The translations under genes and the position numbers were made by a program. The notes beneath the pieces are model-generated. The model searched no databases. It worked only from the letters and a program-made list of their open reading frames with translations, and had not been told where the DNA came from. 64,000 nt of DNA from Channa striata (taxonomy: Eukaryota > Chordata > Actinopteri > Anabantiformes > Channidae): NCBI GenBank assembly GCA_033026295.1, contig CM065173.1, positions 28,364,812 through 28,428,811 on the forward strand. The letters run 5' to 3'. Below, piece after piece: positions 22,470-35,358 of this stretch. Positions within the stretch are counted from its first letter, which is position 1, and every line of letters starts with the position of its first letter.

Positions 22470-23520
22470 TTTTAATTAAACAATTTTTCAATTGTCCCGA
22501 AGTTTTTTAAGTCCTCCCCAGCATTGAAAATATTTTTGTGATCAGCAAACAAAACTATTTTCAGCACATCAGATACTTTACATATATCAATAATGTACAG
22601 AAGAAATAATTTGGGGCCCAACACTGACCCCTGGGGGATGCCACGAAAAATGTCCAAATATGGTGAACAGACATCTCTCAACTTCACTTAACTTTTTTTA
22701 TTGTTTAAATAGTTTCATGTCCAGTCCAACACTAATCCCTCTGATAACATACCATTAGTATTTATTAATTAAAAAGTCATGATAAATCATATGGTAAGCT
22801 TTGTGTTAAGTCAATGAATAGGCCAGTTGCATATTGTCTGTGACCTACAGCTATAGGTCTATAGATCCATATTTGGAAAGACTCTAATATTGCCAGTGAT
22901 GTTTATCTTTTTGGTCTGAATTCATACAGACCATCAGTAAGTAGTTTGTGTTTTTCTGTGAATGTGTTCCACCTGTTATCAAAGTTTTTCTATGATCTTA
23001 ATAAATTTATACAGAGGTATAACTTTAGCTATTTTTGTTTGGTTTGGAAATGAGCCTGTTTGGAATGATAAATTACAAATATATGTTAGTGGTTCTGAAA
23101 TCCATTTAATTACCCTCTTTACTGATGTCATATAAATGTCATAAAATCACTAGAATGTTTGCTTTATTTTTTCTGTATTTTCTCCACATGTCCCTGGATC
23201 CAGGATTTTTCCTGCTAAGCCAGGCCCAGCAAAGAACTCATTGAAGCTCTTTGCCACCTCCCCCATATTGTAATTTTCATTATCTTTTATTAATTAAGTA
23301 ATTTGAATAACTAGTTTCTCTGGCGCTATTTTGTACAATAGTGTTTAGTATGCTCCATTTTCCTTTAATATTGTTTTTGTTGCTTTCTGATAATTTGTTA
23401 GTATAGTCTTTATTACTTCTCCTTATAATTTGGCTTAGCTTATTTTTAAGTTACTATAAAATGACCTAATATTCCTTAAAATCTTTCATATGCATAATCA
23501 ATATTTTTTTCTTGCTAAAT
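22470..23520 (-). mobile_element. LINE-E: old CR1/L2-group RT remnant
   Basis: The 22687-22472 frame has FRGIPQGSVLGPKLFLLYI (RT motif B) and then LFADHKNIF, in which the usual FADD catalytic pair is FADH. Further right, the minus strand gives SEPLTYICNLSFQTGSFPN and KIAKVIPLYK, the segment before the RT fingers. Many stops, so an old copy. Confidence 0.65.
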
Positions 23521-23654
23521 TACATCCTGATTTTTGCAATTAACTCATTTTCTTTTTATTTATGGATTTCTCTGTCCTATCTCCTTTTTATTCTATTATT
23601 TTGTCAGGTTTATAATTTCTATATGTATTATCGTAGACTGTAAAAACGGGCAGA

Positions 23655-23825
23655 TGGCCACTAATGTCTGCTGCACTCGGCCAGCGAACGATGTCTGGTG
23701 GTCAAAGCATCACATAGAAGATGCCAAGGAAAACTCTTCAGCTCAGTGATCCCATGATGGTAGAATTTTTTTTCTGATAGCACTTTGTTTTGACTGCCTT
23801 GTACTCTAAAAGCGACTTTCTAAAG
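23655..23825 (+). mobile_element. LINE-B fragment (ORF2 end)
   Basis: 'gccagcgaacgatgtctgg', 'ccaaggaaaactcttcagc' and 'cagtgatccca' match 140-230 at the left edge. It is truncated before the TAAATG tail. Confidence 0.65.
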
Positions 23826-24000
23826 GCTTGATACATCACATGTTTGTTTTATATCGCTCGTGTTGCTGGGGAGAACACTCTCCACCCTCAGGCTACTGCT
23901 ACCAAATAATGTGATTATGGCATGATACTGGGTCACTACTAAATCTTAACCCTAACCCAGCAATTAGACAAAACATAACTATCAAAATGTAATCACACTT
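23812..24000 (+). repeat. Unclassified dispersed repeat, copy 2
   Basis: Second copy of the repeat at 21247, same orientation, 2.6 kb away. It overlaps the end of the LINE-B fragment, so the boundary is approximate. Confidence 0.5.
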
Positions 24001-25639
24001 TATTTTGTAAAAAGTTGAGTACAAAGGACCAGCATCTGGCCTCTCATGTTGTGCCTCTTCACAACCTCTAGTCCGAATGGCCAAATTTGGCTCAACTACT
24101 TCTGGCTGAATGTTAGATACTTTTATATTGAAATTAATCTTTTATTATGAAAAGAATTGTATTGAATGTGGTTCATGCCCTTTTATTCCCTTGTATTTCA
24201 TGCTATATTCTCCAAGCACAACCTGTATTCCAGTTGTGTCAGTTATGGAACGCAGCAGCACACATTTATTTCAGGGAATCCATCTAGCTACATTTTGTGT
24301 AATGCCTGTGGAAAAGCGTCATTACAACATCAGAGCAACTTCTCCTCTGCCTTCCCTCATACACAAGGTGGACTAACTGACATGGTGTAACCAGTAGGAG
24401 GTTTGGGTGTCTCCATCTAGTTTGTGTTTAAATCACTGGCCCTTTAGGGGATGGAAGCTTTGCCTGGTGCCGGGCATGCCAGACTGGAGACACGACAGGA
24501 GGCAAAACAGTGTTTTTTAATTGATACATTAAAGAGTCAAACAGATTGCACAACCTCAGGCCATGAACAAAACAGCATGCACAACTCCAAGCTCCAGGCA
24601 GACAGCGAAGCTCTAACACTCTCTGTCATCTCCTCGTCCTTATTTTTAGACTTATTTCTTTATTCCACAGGGATGCACTTCGCTATGTTGTGTGTTTCGG
24701 CTGCTGAAGAGCAGTCTGGCCACAGATCTGCACAGTTAGTTTGAGCTGCAGAACAGGAATGGATCTCTATACAACACGACTTAGATTTTTTTTGATTGTG
24801 TGGTAGCAACATGATCTACAGCTCCCTCTGCAACTAATGTGCTTTAAATCGGAGTGTTGGTTGTTTAACAAGAATAATTAAAATGACTTGTGTTTTGCAT
24901 GACATCACTGGAAGTACAGCCTCAATTTTCCAGACACATGGACCTTGTTGATGAAATACAAAATACAAGTTATCTATTATCGTAACCAGAGTTGACATAC
25001 TTTTTATCGCTACAGTGAACTTGGCACAGGGGTCAGCATGGCGCATGGACTGGTCTGCACGTGCACCGCTTCATACACAGTAATCTATGATTCATGCTTA
25101 CGGTACCCGTTTGCATCAGTGATTGACACTTGGAGCTTATAGAAAAGTACAATGGAAACCCTAATGCTGCAGTATTGGGTATTGTAGGGAGATGGACGGG
25201 GTGGTGGCTGCAACAAGACACACGACTTTTTCAGAGCCGACCAGGGTTCCACTCTAGTGTAAGACAAACATTTTAGGATGATTGTTACACAATGTCGCAC
25301 ATGTGGTTTCTATAGTATGCAGTGATGCGTGTGCCATCGTCACTGGTGTATGTAATTTATCTTGTGAGAAACAAAACACAACCAAGAAGAAATAAGTCCA
25401 GCTGATGTTATTACACCTTCGGATAAACCTGGGTAACTGAGAACCTTAACTGACATTTTTTTCCCTCCAATAACCCCAGAGGTTCTCGACGATACAGGAG
25501 TTGATCCTTTCTGTCGCACCTGTTATAAGTCGTGTGTTTTTTGTCCTGTTTAGTTTTTTACTGCCCTTATCTTTTGTATAGACCTTCATTTTCTGTTTGC
25601 TGTCCCTGCAGCACTCCTCTTCTCCTCGGCTGGTCACCA
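24001..25639. other. No gene recognised
   Basis: No exon, RNA or known repeat that I can support. Confidence 0.4.
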
Positions 25640-26050
25640 GTGCGCTCACCCTTTGCCTTTCGTCTGCATCTTTGTATTTAAATGTTGGTAGTGTGTCTTG
25701 GTCTGTTCTGGTGCATCATCCTAATCATTTCTTCCTTTCCTGATCTTCAGCCTTTGATACTGTTGTGATTCTGTTGATGGTTCTAATAAGTTTTTTAGTC
25801 TTCTTGTGTAATATTAATTTCCTGATTTTCTGTTCTAGTCTTCTCATTAAGAGTGAATTTATTTATAGTCCAAGTCTTTGTCTTTGAGTTAATATTGTCA
25901 TCTTACATCACAAGTGTTGTGCAGTATTATAGTATCAGTTTTTCGTGTGATAATTTAACTGTTTCAGAAGTTCACGTCTTAATAATAACCTTCTGCACTC
26001 TTCTCACTCTGCTTCTGCCATAGTAACAGTATCCAGTTACGGTAACCTTT
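25640..26050 (+). repeat. LTR-like repeat, family 2, copy 3
   Basis: Same order of blocks as 6589-6990 and 7800-8273 ('cagcctttgatactgtt', 'tttgagttaatattgtcatc', 'tctgccatagtaacagtatcc'). It may start earlier, near 25510. More diverged than the other two. Confidence 0.5.
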
Positions 26051-26176
26051 ACATCACCAGCGGAAGACAACAGTTTAGTCTTCATACATATTCATGTACC
26101 CTCCTTTGTGTGGATTTGATGCAGATCTAAGGACCTATTCTTAGCGTCATTTTGGTAACATGCTACATAAAGCGTT

Positions 26177-26178
<2 letters not shown>

Positions 26179-26234
<56 letters not shown>
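26179..26234. repeat. (CA)n microsatellite
   Basis: About 28 CA units, pure. Confidence 0.95.
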
Positions 26235-26236
<2 letters not shown>

Positions 26237-29200
26237 GTCTAATGACTCTGTTTGTTGGATTTTCACACTTCAGTCACCAATATGAAAATTGGATGGGGCA
26301 AAATCCCATTAAATACCTTTACAGCATTGACATTTCATTTGCATCCAGCAGGATGAAAACAACTTTTCTTTTCATGCTTTCTCAATTTCCTGAGTTTTGC
26401 TGGTGGGGACACAAAAAGAAACCCTGGATGACAGTCATTTCCTCAGGATTTTAGTCTGCACAGATGTTAACTGCACTAGGTTACAGTTCAGTTTGTATTC
26501 AGTCTGGATGTGGTAATGAAGCTGCCAACACAATGTTAATAGCCTCCTTTCTCCTGTGTGTTTCTACTGTGTCGTAGTAGGCCGGCAACATAAGTCTCAA
26601 CTGGCCAATTTATATCTATATATAAAATAAATATAACCAACTTTATACAGGATGACAACATCCATGTCTCATGACTATTTGTAATCAGTTTTGAGTTTTT
26701 AGACATTGGTTTTACCTGTAAGACTGTGGGTTGGCTAAAGTGCTGGGGTGCTGACATTCACCTTCACACATGAACCAACGAATTCTCGACTAGTAAAGAC
26801 AAACGCTTCATTTTATTGTTCTGCAGTCCACAATGCTTTATTGTAGGTTGTAACATGATAACCCATATCTAAACAAAAGAACGTGCTGCAGCAGTGATGC
26901 TCATTGTCATTTACTGTAGACAGGTCCTCTTGCAGACAGCTATTTAAGTCCTTTGCAGATCTGTAGCATTTGTTTGGAACCACTGAGAACAACCGATGAG
27001 GCCACCAGCTAAAAGTAGCATCTCTGATACTCCAGAGAAACCCAGAGAGCTGCAAGTGAGGCCAGGCGGCAGTAGTAACAGCAGCAGCCACTGTGTTTTC
27101 ACTCTCACTGGCTGGATATAAGCTGGTGCCATCTGTGCCAGACACATCTACATTCAGCTCCTCTTTCTGAGCCCAGAAATTGAGCAGGCCTTGGCATTAC
27201 ACAGGGAGTGGAACAAATGGGATTTTTCTTGTCTTTGATCTTTATTTTCAGTCTGAGGCCATCTGCATGCAAAGGCACTAGTATGGCTCACTACTGTAGA
27301 CAAGGGAGCCCCATTAATATTTAAAAGGCAGCAATTATCGAAAGAGGCCATGTGCTTACATGTTGTCACATTCCCCATTGTGAAGACTGTAACTGCTATT
27401 CGCATTGCATTATTGAGATACAATCACTAGATGGGGATTTGAGGCATATTCTTCGAACATGATCTATCTGAATACACAATACAAGCTGCATGTTGAGCAG
27501 AAATAAATTGTGCTCTGTAAGCAGTGAAAATTGTGTGATTTAGTGTAATGATGGGAGTGGGTTCAGCTACATGACAGCACACGCTGAAAACTGCGCTCTA
27601 AAAAGCAGATCTGACTAATCTCAGCATTCAACAGGGCGTTGTCATTTATTGTACATAGTTATGGTTCATTAAGTAGCCTTCTACCTTCTAGTTGTGTGAA
27701 GAAAAGGCAGCGTCGAAAGGCCTTGGTAAGTAAGTGATGTATTTAAAGGATGGAGAACGTCTCTTTACGAAGAATGACTTGAGGATGGATGGGTGAAAAG
27801 GAAAGGACTTGCTAGTGGGTGGAAGGTGTTTGCTTCTCAATTCATATATTCAGTATATGTTTGTATCTATTTTTACTCAATTCATAATTTTTCTAAAGCA
27901 AAGTGGCACATATTTCCTCACATATTTCACATACAAAACGAAAGTACATTATTTTCACATAGTCCAGTAAAAACATGAACTACACAAAAAATGACACCAA
28001 AAAAATCAGTCAACAGCTTTTCAGTTCCGTTCCGTTTAGTTCACTTTGATAAAGTGGCAACTTAGTTCCGTACAGTTCTGCTTTTCCCCATCAAAGGACA
28101 AATATAGAACCTAAGAAATGTTCATACTTTTTGCTGCTGTTTCTTCGTCACCTGCATGGGAGGTGGGTGTCTGCAGCAGCACAACACAACAAGAGGGCAG
28201 CATGTGTCTGAGGATGCATTCAAATAACCTTGGATGGAGGGAAAAAGACGGAAGTCAGTGACATATTAGAGGAGACTGTAGATGATGCTACACTGTCATG
28301 TGTTAAAACAAGAATGACACTAAATGTACAAAGCTGAATATATCGACCACCTTGCAAAAGAAAGGACATGTTTTCAATGTAACTACTGGAATCCTACTAT
28401 GACCAAGTATGTGCACTGGTCACAGTTGGTTGGTTATAGATCTTTCCAAACAGTGTGGTTTTTGGTTAATTTAATTTAATTTAATTTCAGACCTGTCATA
28501 ATTATGCTCAAGGTTGAGGCAAAAAGAGGGAGTAAGTGTGAATGAATGGGTAAAAAGAGTGGTGTGCTTCAAACCCCTTTTAAAAAGTGAGATCATACAA
28601 CACAGAGATGGAGGGAGAGCAGAAATGAGCAGCTTAGCAGACCAGGTGAGCCTGATTTTAAAAAAAAACTTCACTTAAGGGAAAAGGTTCTTTTCCCATT
28701 CAATTAATAATTTCGTCTGATCTGCAAACTCTGTGCCGCAGTGGATCTTGTGGAATAGTTTATTGGTTTGTGATGATCTGGATGTCTTTCTGTACTCCCC
28801 CGTCTGTGCATATTAACATCTTCTTCCATAATGTCATTTTAAATGCCACAATTTGGAAGGACTGATTGGCCCAGATCCTCTGTCTCATGCTAGGCTTTAT
28901 TTTCTGGGTGCTGCTAGCTAGACTCCCTGATGTTCAAGGAGCTCAACTCCTTCTGCCATAAGATTGAATCTGAGCACAAAAGAAAACACGTGCAGAGTAA
29001 ACTGCCCCAGCCCCCAGTAGCTGTACACCTACATTGACTTACAGAGGTCAAAGGAAATGAGACCTGTGACATTAGGGAGCAACTAATGAGCAAATAAGTA
29101 ATGTTGCCCCTGGCTAAATTAGCATTAGGCGAATGCAGTGATGGATTCAAAAAGCTGAGCTAGTGACAGCTGTTATTTATCGTAAACCAGATCCGGCTTT

Positions 29201-30244
29201 GCAGAACTGCACTTCACACTGAGCTCAAGAGAAACAAAATGCCCAATTACACTACAGGGGAAACTGAACACGAACATCTTGTCTGACAAGCAAAAGCTTG
29301 TCAAATGCAAAAACTTGGTTCCAAAATAAATCAAAATCATTTTCATGTGAAAGAATTTTAAAAAATTAAAACTTTGACCTTCTGTAATGTGAGTTTAACC
29401 AGTTACCAAGACATAAAAAGAGCGTGTGGAAATCCTTGGTTCTCTGAGTGAAGAGGCTACCGCTCCACTCTGACATATTCCATGTGTACGGGAAATGAAC
29501 TGCAGAGGTGAGGACACGTGGACCTTTCTTTAAGACACACTAGTTTGTCATTCCTCCCAGGTTTGGAAAACACCTGTGCAGATAGTTTGGTCAGAATTTG
29601 TCTCCAAGCAGTCTAATACCTCATCAAGGTTACAATGTAACCCTTTTATTCTTTGTGATTCACTCAAATACATATTTCATATGTATTTGAAAGTTTCACT
29701 TTCAGTGAATATTTTTGGATTTTTCTGCTGGTCTTAATAGAAACTTGTTAACTGTTTTCCAGCTTCCCACAGTGTGTGTGAATATTTCCACCCAGAGCAC
29801 AGTTACAGTATAGGAAATGTAAAGACCACAATGTGTGTGCATACATCTAATTTCTAAGTTTCTAAAAATAATTTCCATTTTTATTTCAATCTTTTCTCCC
29901 TGGTAGTCTCTTTACTGCTACAGTGCTATCGGCTTTCTTCAAAAGTTGTTGGAAGGAAGATAACTTGGAAGAGCATTTGTACTTTGGAGATTTGACAGCT
30001 AGAGTATTTCTGCAGATTGACATATTGGGACACAAATAATTTGATCAAAATCACTCCCAGTTTGCATTTGTATTATAGTTATGCATGTGATTTGCTTTAG
30101 AATTTCTTCAGTTATTATTCAGACAATGTGGATTTGTTCCTGCCAACACAGCGTTTTTTTTTTTCTACCTCGTTTTGAGAGAAACGAGTGGTGGGTAACA
30201 GTGTTTCAGAGAACAGCACTGAGAGATCTTGAAAGGAGCAGGTT
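26235..30244. other. Longest repeat-poor block, no gene recognised
   Basis: About 4 kb without a repeat family I recognise and without a convincing exon. A short (TTAAT)n run lies at 28466-28487. It could hold regulatory DNA, but nothing in the sequence alone shows it. Confidence 0.45.
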
Positions 30245-30900
30245 GTGCCTAGAACATATCAAAATGCACACAAATACACTGGCCCTTCCTGTACAGAGAG
30301 TCTGTGTTGTTTGTCCAGTCCAGTTTTTTGTTTAGGTGAACACCCAGGTATTTAAAGGTGTCCACAATCTCAATGTCTGAGCCCTGGATGGTCAGCAGTG
30401 TGTGTGGTGGAGGGTTCCGCCTAAAGTCAAGCACTAACTCCTTTGTCTTACTGGTGTTCAGGAGCAAGTAATTGTGCTGCTCACTTGCCTCATCTGTCCT
30501 GATCTGCTTTTACATTAGCATATAGTAGGTCCAGAGTTTTATACTGGGTGAAGTTGGGCAGAGCGGGCGAGGCAGGCATGATTGAGGTGCCCAGAGATGA
30601 GAATCAGGGCCTGTGGGTCCTGTGTCTTCAGCTGAGACATGGTGCTGTGCACGCGCTCACACACAGCAGCCTCATCAGCTGAGGGAGGAGTGTACACAAT
30701 GACCACCGACATATGAGAGAACTTCCGTTGGAGGTAGCACGGCCGAACGCTAACTGCCTCGAGTTCTACGTCCCTGCTACATAGTTGTTGTTTAACAGTG
30801 ATGTCTTCAGGGTTACACCATCTATTGTTCACAAACACCGCCAGTCCCCCTCACTTCTTCTCACCGCTCTCTGCTGCACTCCGGACCACCTGCACCAGTG
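30245..30900 (-). mobile_element. LINE-C (Rex1-like) fragment, endonuclease and RT pieces
   Basis: On the minus strand 30838-30539 has an APE endonuclease remnant (SHMSVVIVYTPPSADEAAV, then LILISGHLNHA in place of the usual GDFNH), and 30467-30249 has the RT thumb region (TKELVLDFRR, FKYLGVHLNKKLDW). The RT core between them is missing. It faces the plus-strand copy that follows. Confidence 0.7.
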
Positions 30901-31600
30901 TGAATCCGTTAACGGAGACCAATGAATTCAGTGTGTCCTGGCTGTGCCATGGTTCCCCGCAGGGAACGGTTCTAGCTCTGTTCCTGTTTACAGTGAACAG
31001 CTGGAATAAGAGAACAGCAGCTCTGGAATACAGAGAACTGGTCCAGAACTTGGACTGGTGCCAGTGGAGTTATCTCCAGATCAATGGTGGTGGACTTGTG
31101 CAGGCGCTCACACTCCACTCTTCCATCGGTGAACATCCAGGGAATAGACATTAAGAGAGTGGACTCTTCCAAATACCTGGGTGTTCTTCTGAACAATAAA
31201 CTGGACCGGTCTCACAACACAGATGCACTCACAAGAAAGGACAGAGTAGACTCTTTCTGCTGAGGAGACTAAGGTCTTTTGTAGTACAGGGAGCACTACT
31301 GAAGACCTTCTATGACTCTGTGGTGGACTCAGCCATCTTCTAAGGTCTGTCCATAGGAGGACAGGAGAAGAGTGGAGTAGCTGGCCAGGAAGGCCAGCTC
31401 GATTTTGGGGACGCCCCTGGACTTAGGAGGATGGTAGCCAAGCTGTCACTGGTGCTGGAGAACGACTCCCACCCCCTGTACGACGCCGCATTACGTCTGA
31501 GCAGCTCCTTCACTTACAGCCTGTTAAATCCTAAATGTCTGAATTTCTATCTGCTGCTGTCAGACTTTACAATCAGAGCTGCTCCCAGTGAACCATAATC
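30890..31600 (+). mobile_element. LINE-C (Rex1-like) fragment, RT end
   Basis: Plus-strand remnants in several frames: GSPQGTVLALFLFT (RT motif B, 30950-30990), YLGVLLNNKLD (31170-31210), LLRRLRSFVVQGALLKTFYD (31258-31315), and the end block LRLSSSFTYSLL near 31490-31530. Stops and an internal deletion show it is dead. Confidence 0.7.
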
Positions 31601-31941
31601 ACTGTTAGTCACTTTAAAAATGTTTTTTAAACTGTGCAACACGAAGGCCCCATTTAGTAATTAGTTGTATGATTGTGTACGCGGAAGTCAAACTCTCTGC
31701 AGAGACAGACATGGAGCATCAGGCAAAACTAAAGTACACAACAAGATAGCAGCTGTTGCCTCAAAATGCCTTTAGTTATAACTATTGCAATAACATAACA
31801 ACAATGACACGAAGCTACCTCCAACAAAAAGACTAAGACTCTAAAATGCTTTTAGAGTTTGACTAAAACTAGATTATATCAACATTCAATTCAATTCAAT
31901 TCAACTTTATTTATATAGCGCCAATTTACAACAATGTCATC

Positions 31942-32313
31942 TCAGGGCACTTTACATAATAAAGTCAAGACTATACAAACATTTAGAGAAAACCCAACAA
32001 ATCCCCCTTGAGCAGCTATAGGCAACAGTGGAGAGGAAAAACTCCCTTTAACGGAAGAAACCTCCAGCAGAACCAGGCTCAGGGTGGACGGCCATCTGCC
32101 TTGACCAGTTGGGCTGAGTGGAAAGTGGAGAGAGAAAAGAACAGAGCAACAAAAGCAGCAACAAAACATTGAGCAGGGTAATAGGACCAGTAGCTGCACA
32201 CTGGAGGACACACAGCGACAAATCCAGGGACACCTGAAGACAGGGACAGAGAGAGGGAGACAGAGAGGGAGAAAGACCACTACGGGACAAAGAAGATACA
32301 GAATTAATGTCAT
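31942..32313 (-). other. Open frame in the LINE-A 3' UTR
   Basis: 123-codon frame, hydrophobic and Cys/Leu/Val-rich, with no recognisable domain. Equivalent frames stay open in two other copies (43679-44050 plus, 48048-48410 minus). Probably a by-product of low divergence between young copies rather than a protein. Confidence 0.3.
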
Positions 32314-32415
32314 ACAGTGGTGACATTATAGATGTGGGGTGAGAGGAGAGAATGAAGAGAAGAGGAAGTGGCTCAGTGCAGAGTCCCCCAGCAGTCTAAG
32401 CCTATAGCAGCATGA

Positions 32416-35263
32416 CTATAACCAACTATAAGCTTTATCAAAAAGGAAGGTTTTGAGCCTAGTCTTAAAAATAGGGAGGGTGTCTGCTTCCCGAATCTGG
32501 ACTGGGAGCTGGTTCCACAGGAGAGGAGCTTGATAGCTAAAGGCTCTGCCTCCGATTCTATTTTTGGAAATTCTGGAAACCATAAGTAGGCCTGCATTTT
32601 GGGACCGAAGTGGTCTAGTAGGATTATATGGTACTAGGAGATCTTTTAGATATGATGGAGCTTCACCGTTTAGAGCTTTATAGGTAAAAAGAAGGGTTTT
32701 AAATTCTATTCTACATTTAATGGGAAGCCAATGGAGAGAAGCTAATGAAGGTGAAATATGATCTCTCTTACCAATCCCAGTCACTAATCTTGCTGCAGCA
32801 TTTTGGATTAATTGCAGGCTTTTTAGAGAGTTACTGGGGCAGCCTGAAAGTAGAGAATTACAGTAGTCCAATCTAGAAGTAACAAATGCATGAACCAATT
32901 TTTCAGCATCGCTTTGGGATAGGATGCTCCTAATTTTGGCAATGTTCCGTACGTGGAAGAAGGCTGTTCTAGAGATTTGTTTTATGTGTGAGCTAAATGA
33001 CAAATCCTGGTCAAAAATGACTCCAAGATTCCTTGCAGTACTACTGGGGGCAAGAATTATGTCATCTAAAGTAGCGATATGGTTAGAAAGCATGTTTCTT
33101 AGACTATTAGGCCCAAATACAATAACTTCAGTTTTATCTGAGTTTAGAAGAAGAAAATTATACGTCATCCAGTCCCTTATGTCTTTAAGACATGCTTGTA
33201 GTTTGATTAATTGATTTGTTTCATCAGGTTTCATAGATAGATATAACTGCATGTCATCAGCATAGCAGTGAAAATTTACAGAGTGTTTTCTAATAATGTT
33301 GCCAAGGGGAGACATATATAGAGTAAAGAGTATTGGTCCTAACACAGAGCCTTGTGGAACTCCATAAATAACTTTTGTGTATGTGGAAGATTCATCATTA
33401 ACATGAACAAATTGGAATCTATCTGATAGATACGATTTAAACCAATTTAGTGCTGTTCCTTTAATTCCAATAACATGTTCTAGTCTCTGTAATAATATTC
33501 TATGATCAATGATGTTAAATGCAGCACTAAGATCTAGCAGAACTAGTATAGAGACAAGTCCGTTATTTGAAGCCAGAAGAAGATCGTTGGTGACTTTAAT
33601 CAGTGCGGTTTCTGTGCTATGATGAACTCTAAATCCTGACTGAAATTCTACAAACAAGTCGTTTCTGCGCAGGTGGTCACATAATTGCTTTGCAACTACT
33701 TTTTCAAGTATTTTAGAAATAAAGGGGAGATTGGATATTAGTCTGTAATTGGCTAAGACATCTGGATCCAGATTAGGTTTTTTAAGTAGAGGTTTGATTA
33801 CAGCTACCTTATAGGCCTTTGGTACATATCCTGTTTCTTAAGATAGATTTTTGATATCTAATACGAACGTGTCTAATAAGGGTAGAGCGTCTTTGAGCAG
33901 TCTAACTGGAATAGGGTCTAGCAGACATGTTGTTGGTTTAGATGCCATAATAGTTGAAGTTAACTCATGAAGATCTATGGGCACAAAGCAGTCTAAAAGG
34001 GACTGAGGACTTACTGATGATTCTAATTCTGTTGTATTTGTGGGGAGGGTCTGGTGAATTTTATTTCTAATAGCTACAATTTTGTTTGTGAAGAAGGTCA
34101 TGAAGTCATTGCTACATAGCGTTGAGGGAAAACTAGTCTCAACTGAACTATTCACTCTTGTGAATGAGTGGAACGCCACTTTCTAGTCTTCGTGACGCCT
34201 GCTTTAAATTGCGGGTTTGCGAGCTATACCATGGAGATCGCCTGTTCAGAATTACTGCCTTCTTTTTTAGAGGGGCAACACTATCAAGTATGGAACGTAA
34301 AGATGCTGCATAATTATCAGTAAGTTAATCAACTTGTACAGGAGTACAGTTAATGAGGCTACTCTCTGTTATATCGGTACATGTTGAAGTAAATGATGAA
34401 GGGATCATTTCCTTAAATTTGTTCAGAGTGTTTTCAGATAAACACCTACTGAAGCAAAACGTTTTTCTAGCTGCTGTGTAGTCCATTAAATTAAATTCAA
34501 ATGTTATTAGAAAATTGTCAGAGAGAACAGAATTATGGGGAAATACTGTTAGTTTATCAATTTCAATGCCGTATGCAAGGACAAGGTCTAGGGTGTGACT
34601 AAAACAGTGAGTGGGTTCATTTACAATTTGAGAGAAACCACTTGAATCTAATAATGAAGTAAATGTCGTGTTGAGGGAGTCACTGTCAGCATCTACATGA
34701 ATGTTAAAATCGCCCACTATGACGACTTTATCTGCACTAAGCACTAAGTCGGCCAGAAAATCTGAGAATTCAGTCAAAAATTCAGAATAAGGGACTGGAG
34801 GACGGTACACAATAACAAATAGAAGTGGATTTTGAGTTTTCCAAATTGGGTGTGAAAGTCTCAAAGTAAGACTCTCAAATGAGTTATAACTATGTTTAGG
34901 TCTAGGGTTTATTGGTAAGCTTGAGTGATAGATTGCTGCTACTCGTCCGCCTCGGCCTGAGCTTCTAGGAACATGATAGTTAATATGACTTGGGGGGGGG
35001 TCGACTCATTTAAACTAACATATTCTTCCTCCTGCAACCAGGTTTCAGTGAGACAAAATAAAATGGAATTGATGATCGCTTATCAAGTCATTTACTAACA
35101 GGGATTTAGATGAGAGAGATCTGATATTTAGTAATCCACATTTAATTGTTTTAGTTTTTTGTTCGGTAAGAGGAGCAGTCCTGATTTTTATTAAGTTATT
35201 ATCATTAACTCCTCTTGTGATCATTGTTAGTTTGTAAAATTTAGTTAATCGGGGAACAGACAC
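32416..35263 (-). pseudogene. LINE-A ORF2: APE endonuclease + reverse transcriptase, broken
   Basis: Pieces in order on the minus strand. 35263-35045 is the endonuclease N-terminus (GLLNIRSLSSKSLLVNDLI). 34864-34325 is the rest of the endonuclease (VIVYRPP, VIVGDFNIHVDADS, and near the end LSDNFLITFEF where SDH is expected). 34179-33838 is the linker before the RT, ending at an in-frame TAA at 33838. From 33837 to 32416 a long open block holds the RT: DLSAAFN (motif A), GVPQGSVLGP (motif B), CYADDMQLY (catalytic pair) and the C-terminal region ending DKAYSWL. Most motifs are intact and only a few lesions disable it. The product would nick DNA and prime reverse transcription. Confidence 0.85.
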
Positions 35264-35358
35264 AGTTTCTATAGGAATGTGGGAGTTGTGGGGGGGTGAC
35301 GGCGGTAAGGATACTGCAGAGAGGTGTGTAGGACTGGATCTCTGCGTCCTAGGGTCAA

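Noticed and set aside
23945..23960. Telomere-like 'ttaaccctaaccc' word
   Set aside because: Only about two units. No array, so not an interstitial telomeric repeat.
24166..24390. LCNACGKASLQHQS, a zinc-finger-like string
   Set aside because: Only one CxxC, no second pair at the right distance. Chance similarity to GATA-type text.
26152..26454. 100-codon frame over the CA repeat
   Set aside because: The frame is created by a Thr-His dipeptide run from the microsatellite.
26813..27145. 110-codon minus-strand frame
   Set aside because: No recognisable motif, no splice or start context, and a comparable frame exists in the overlapping register.
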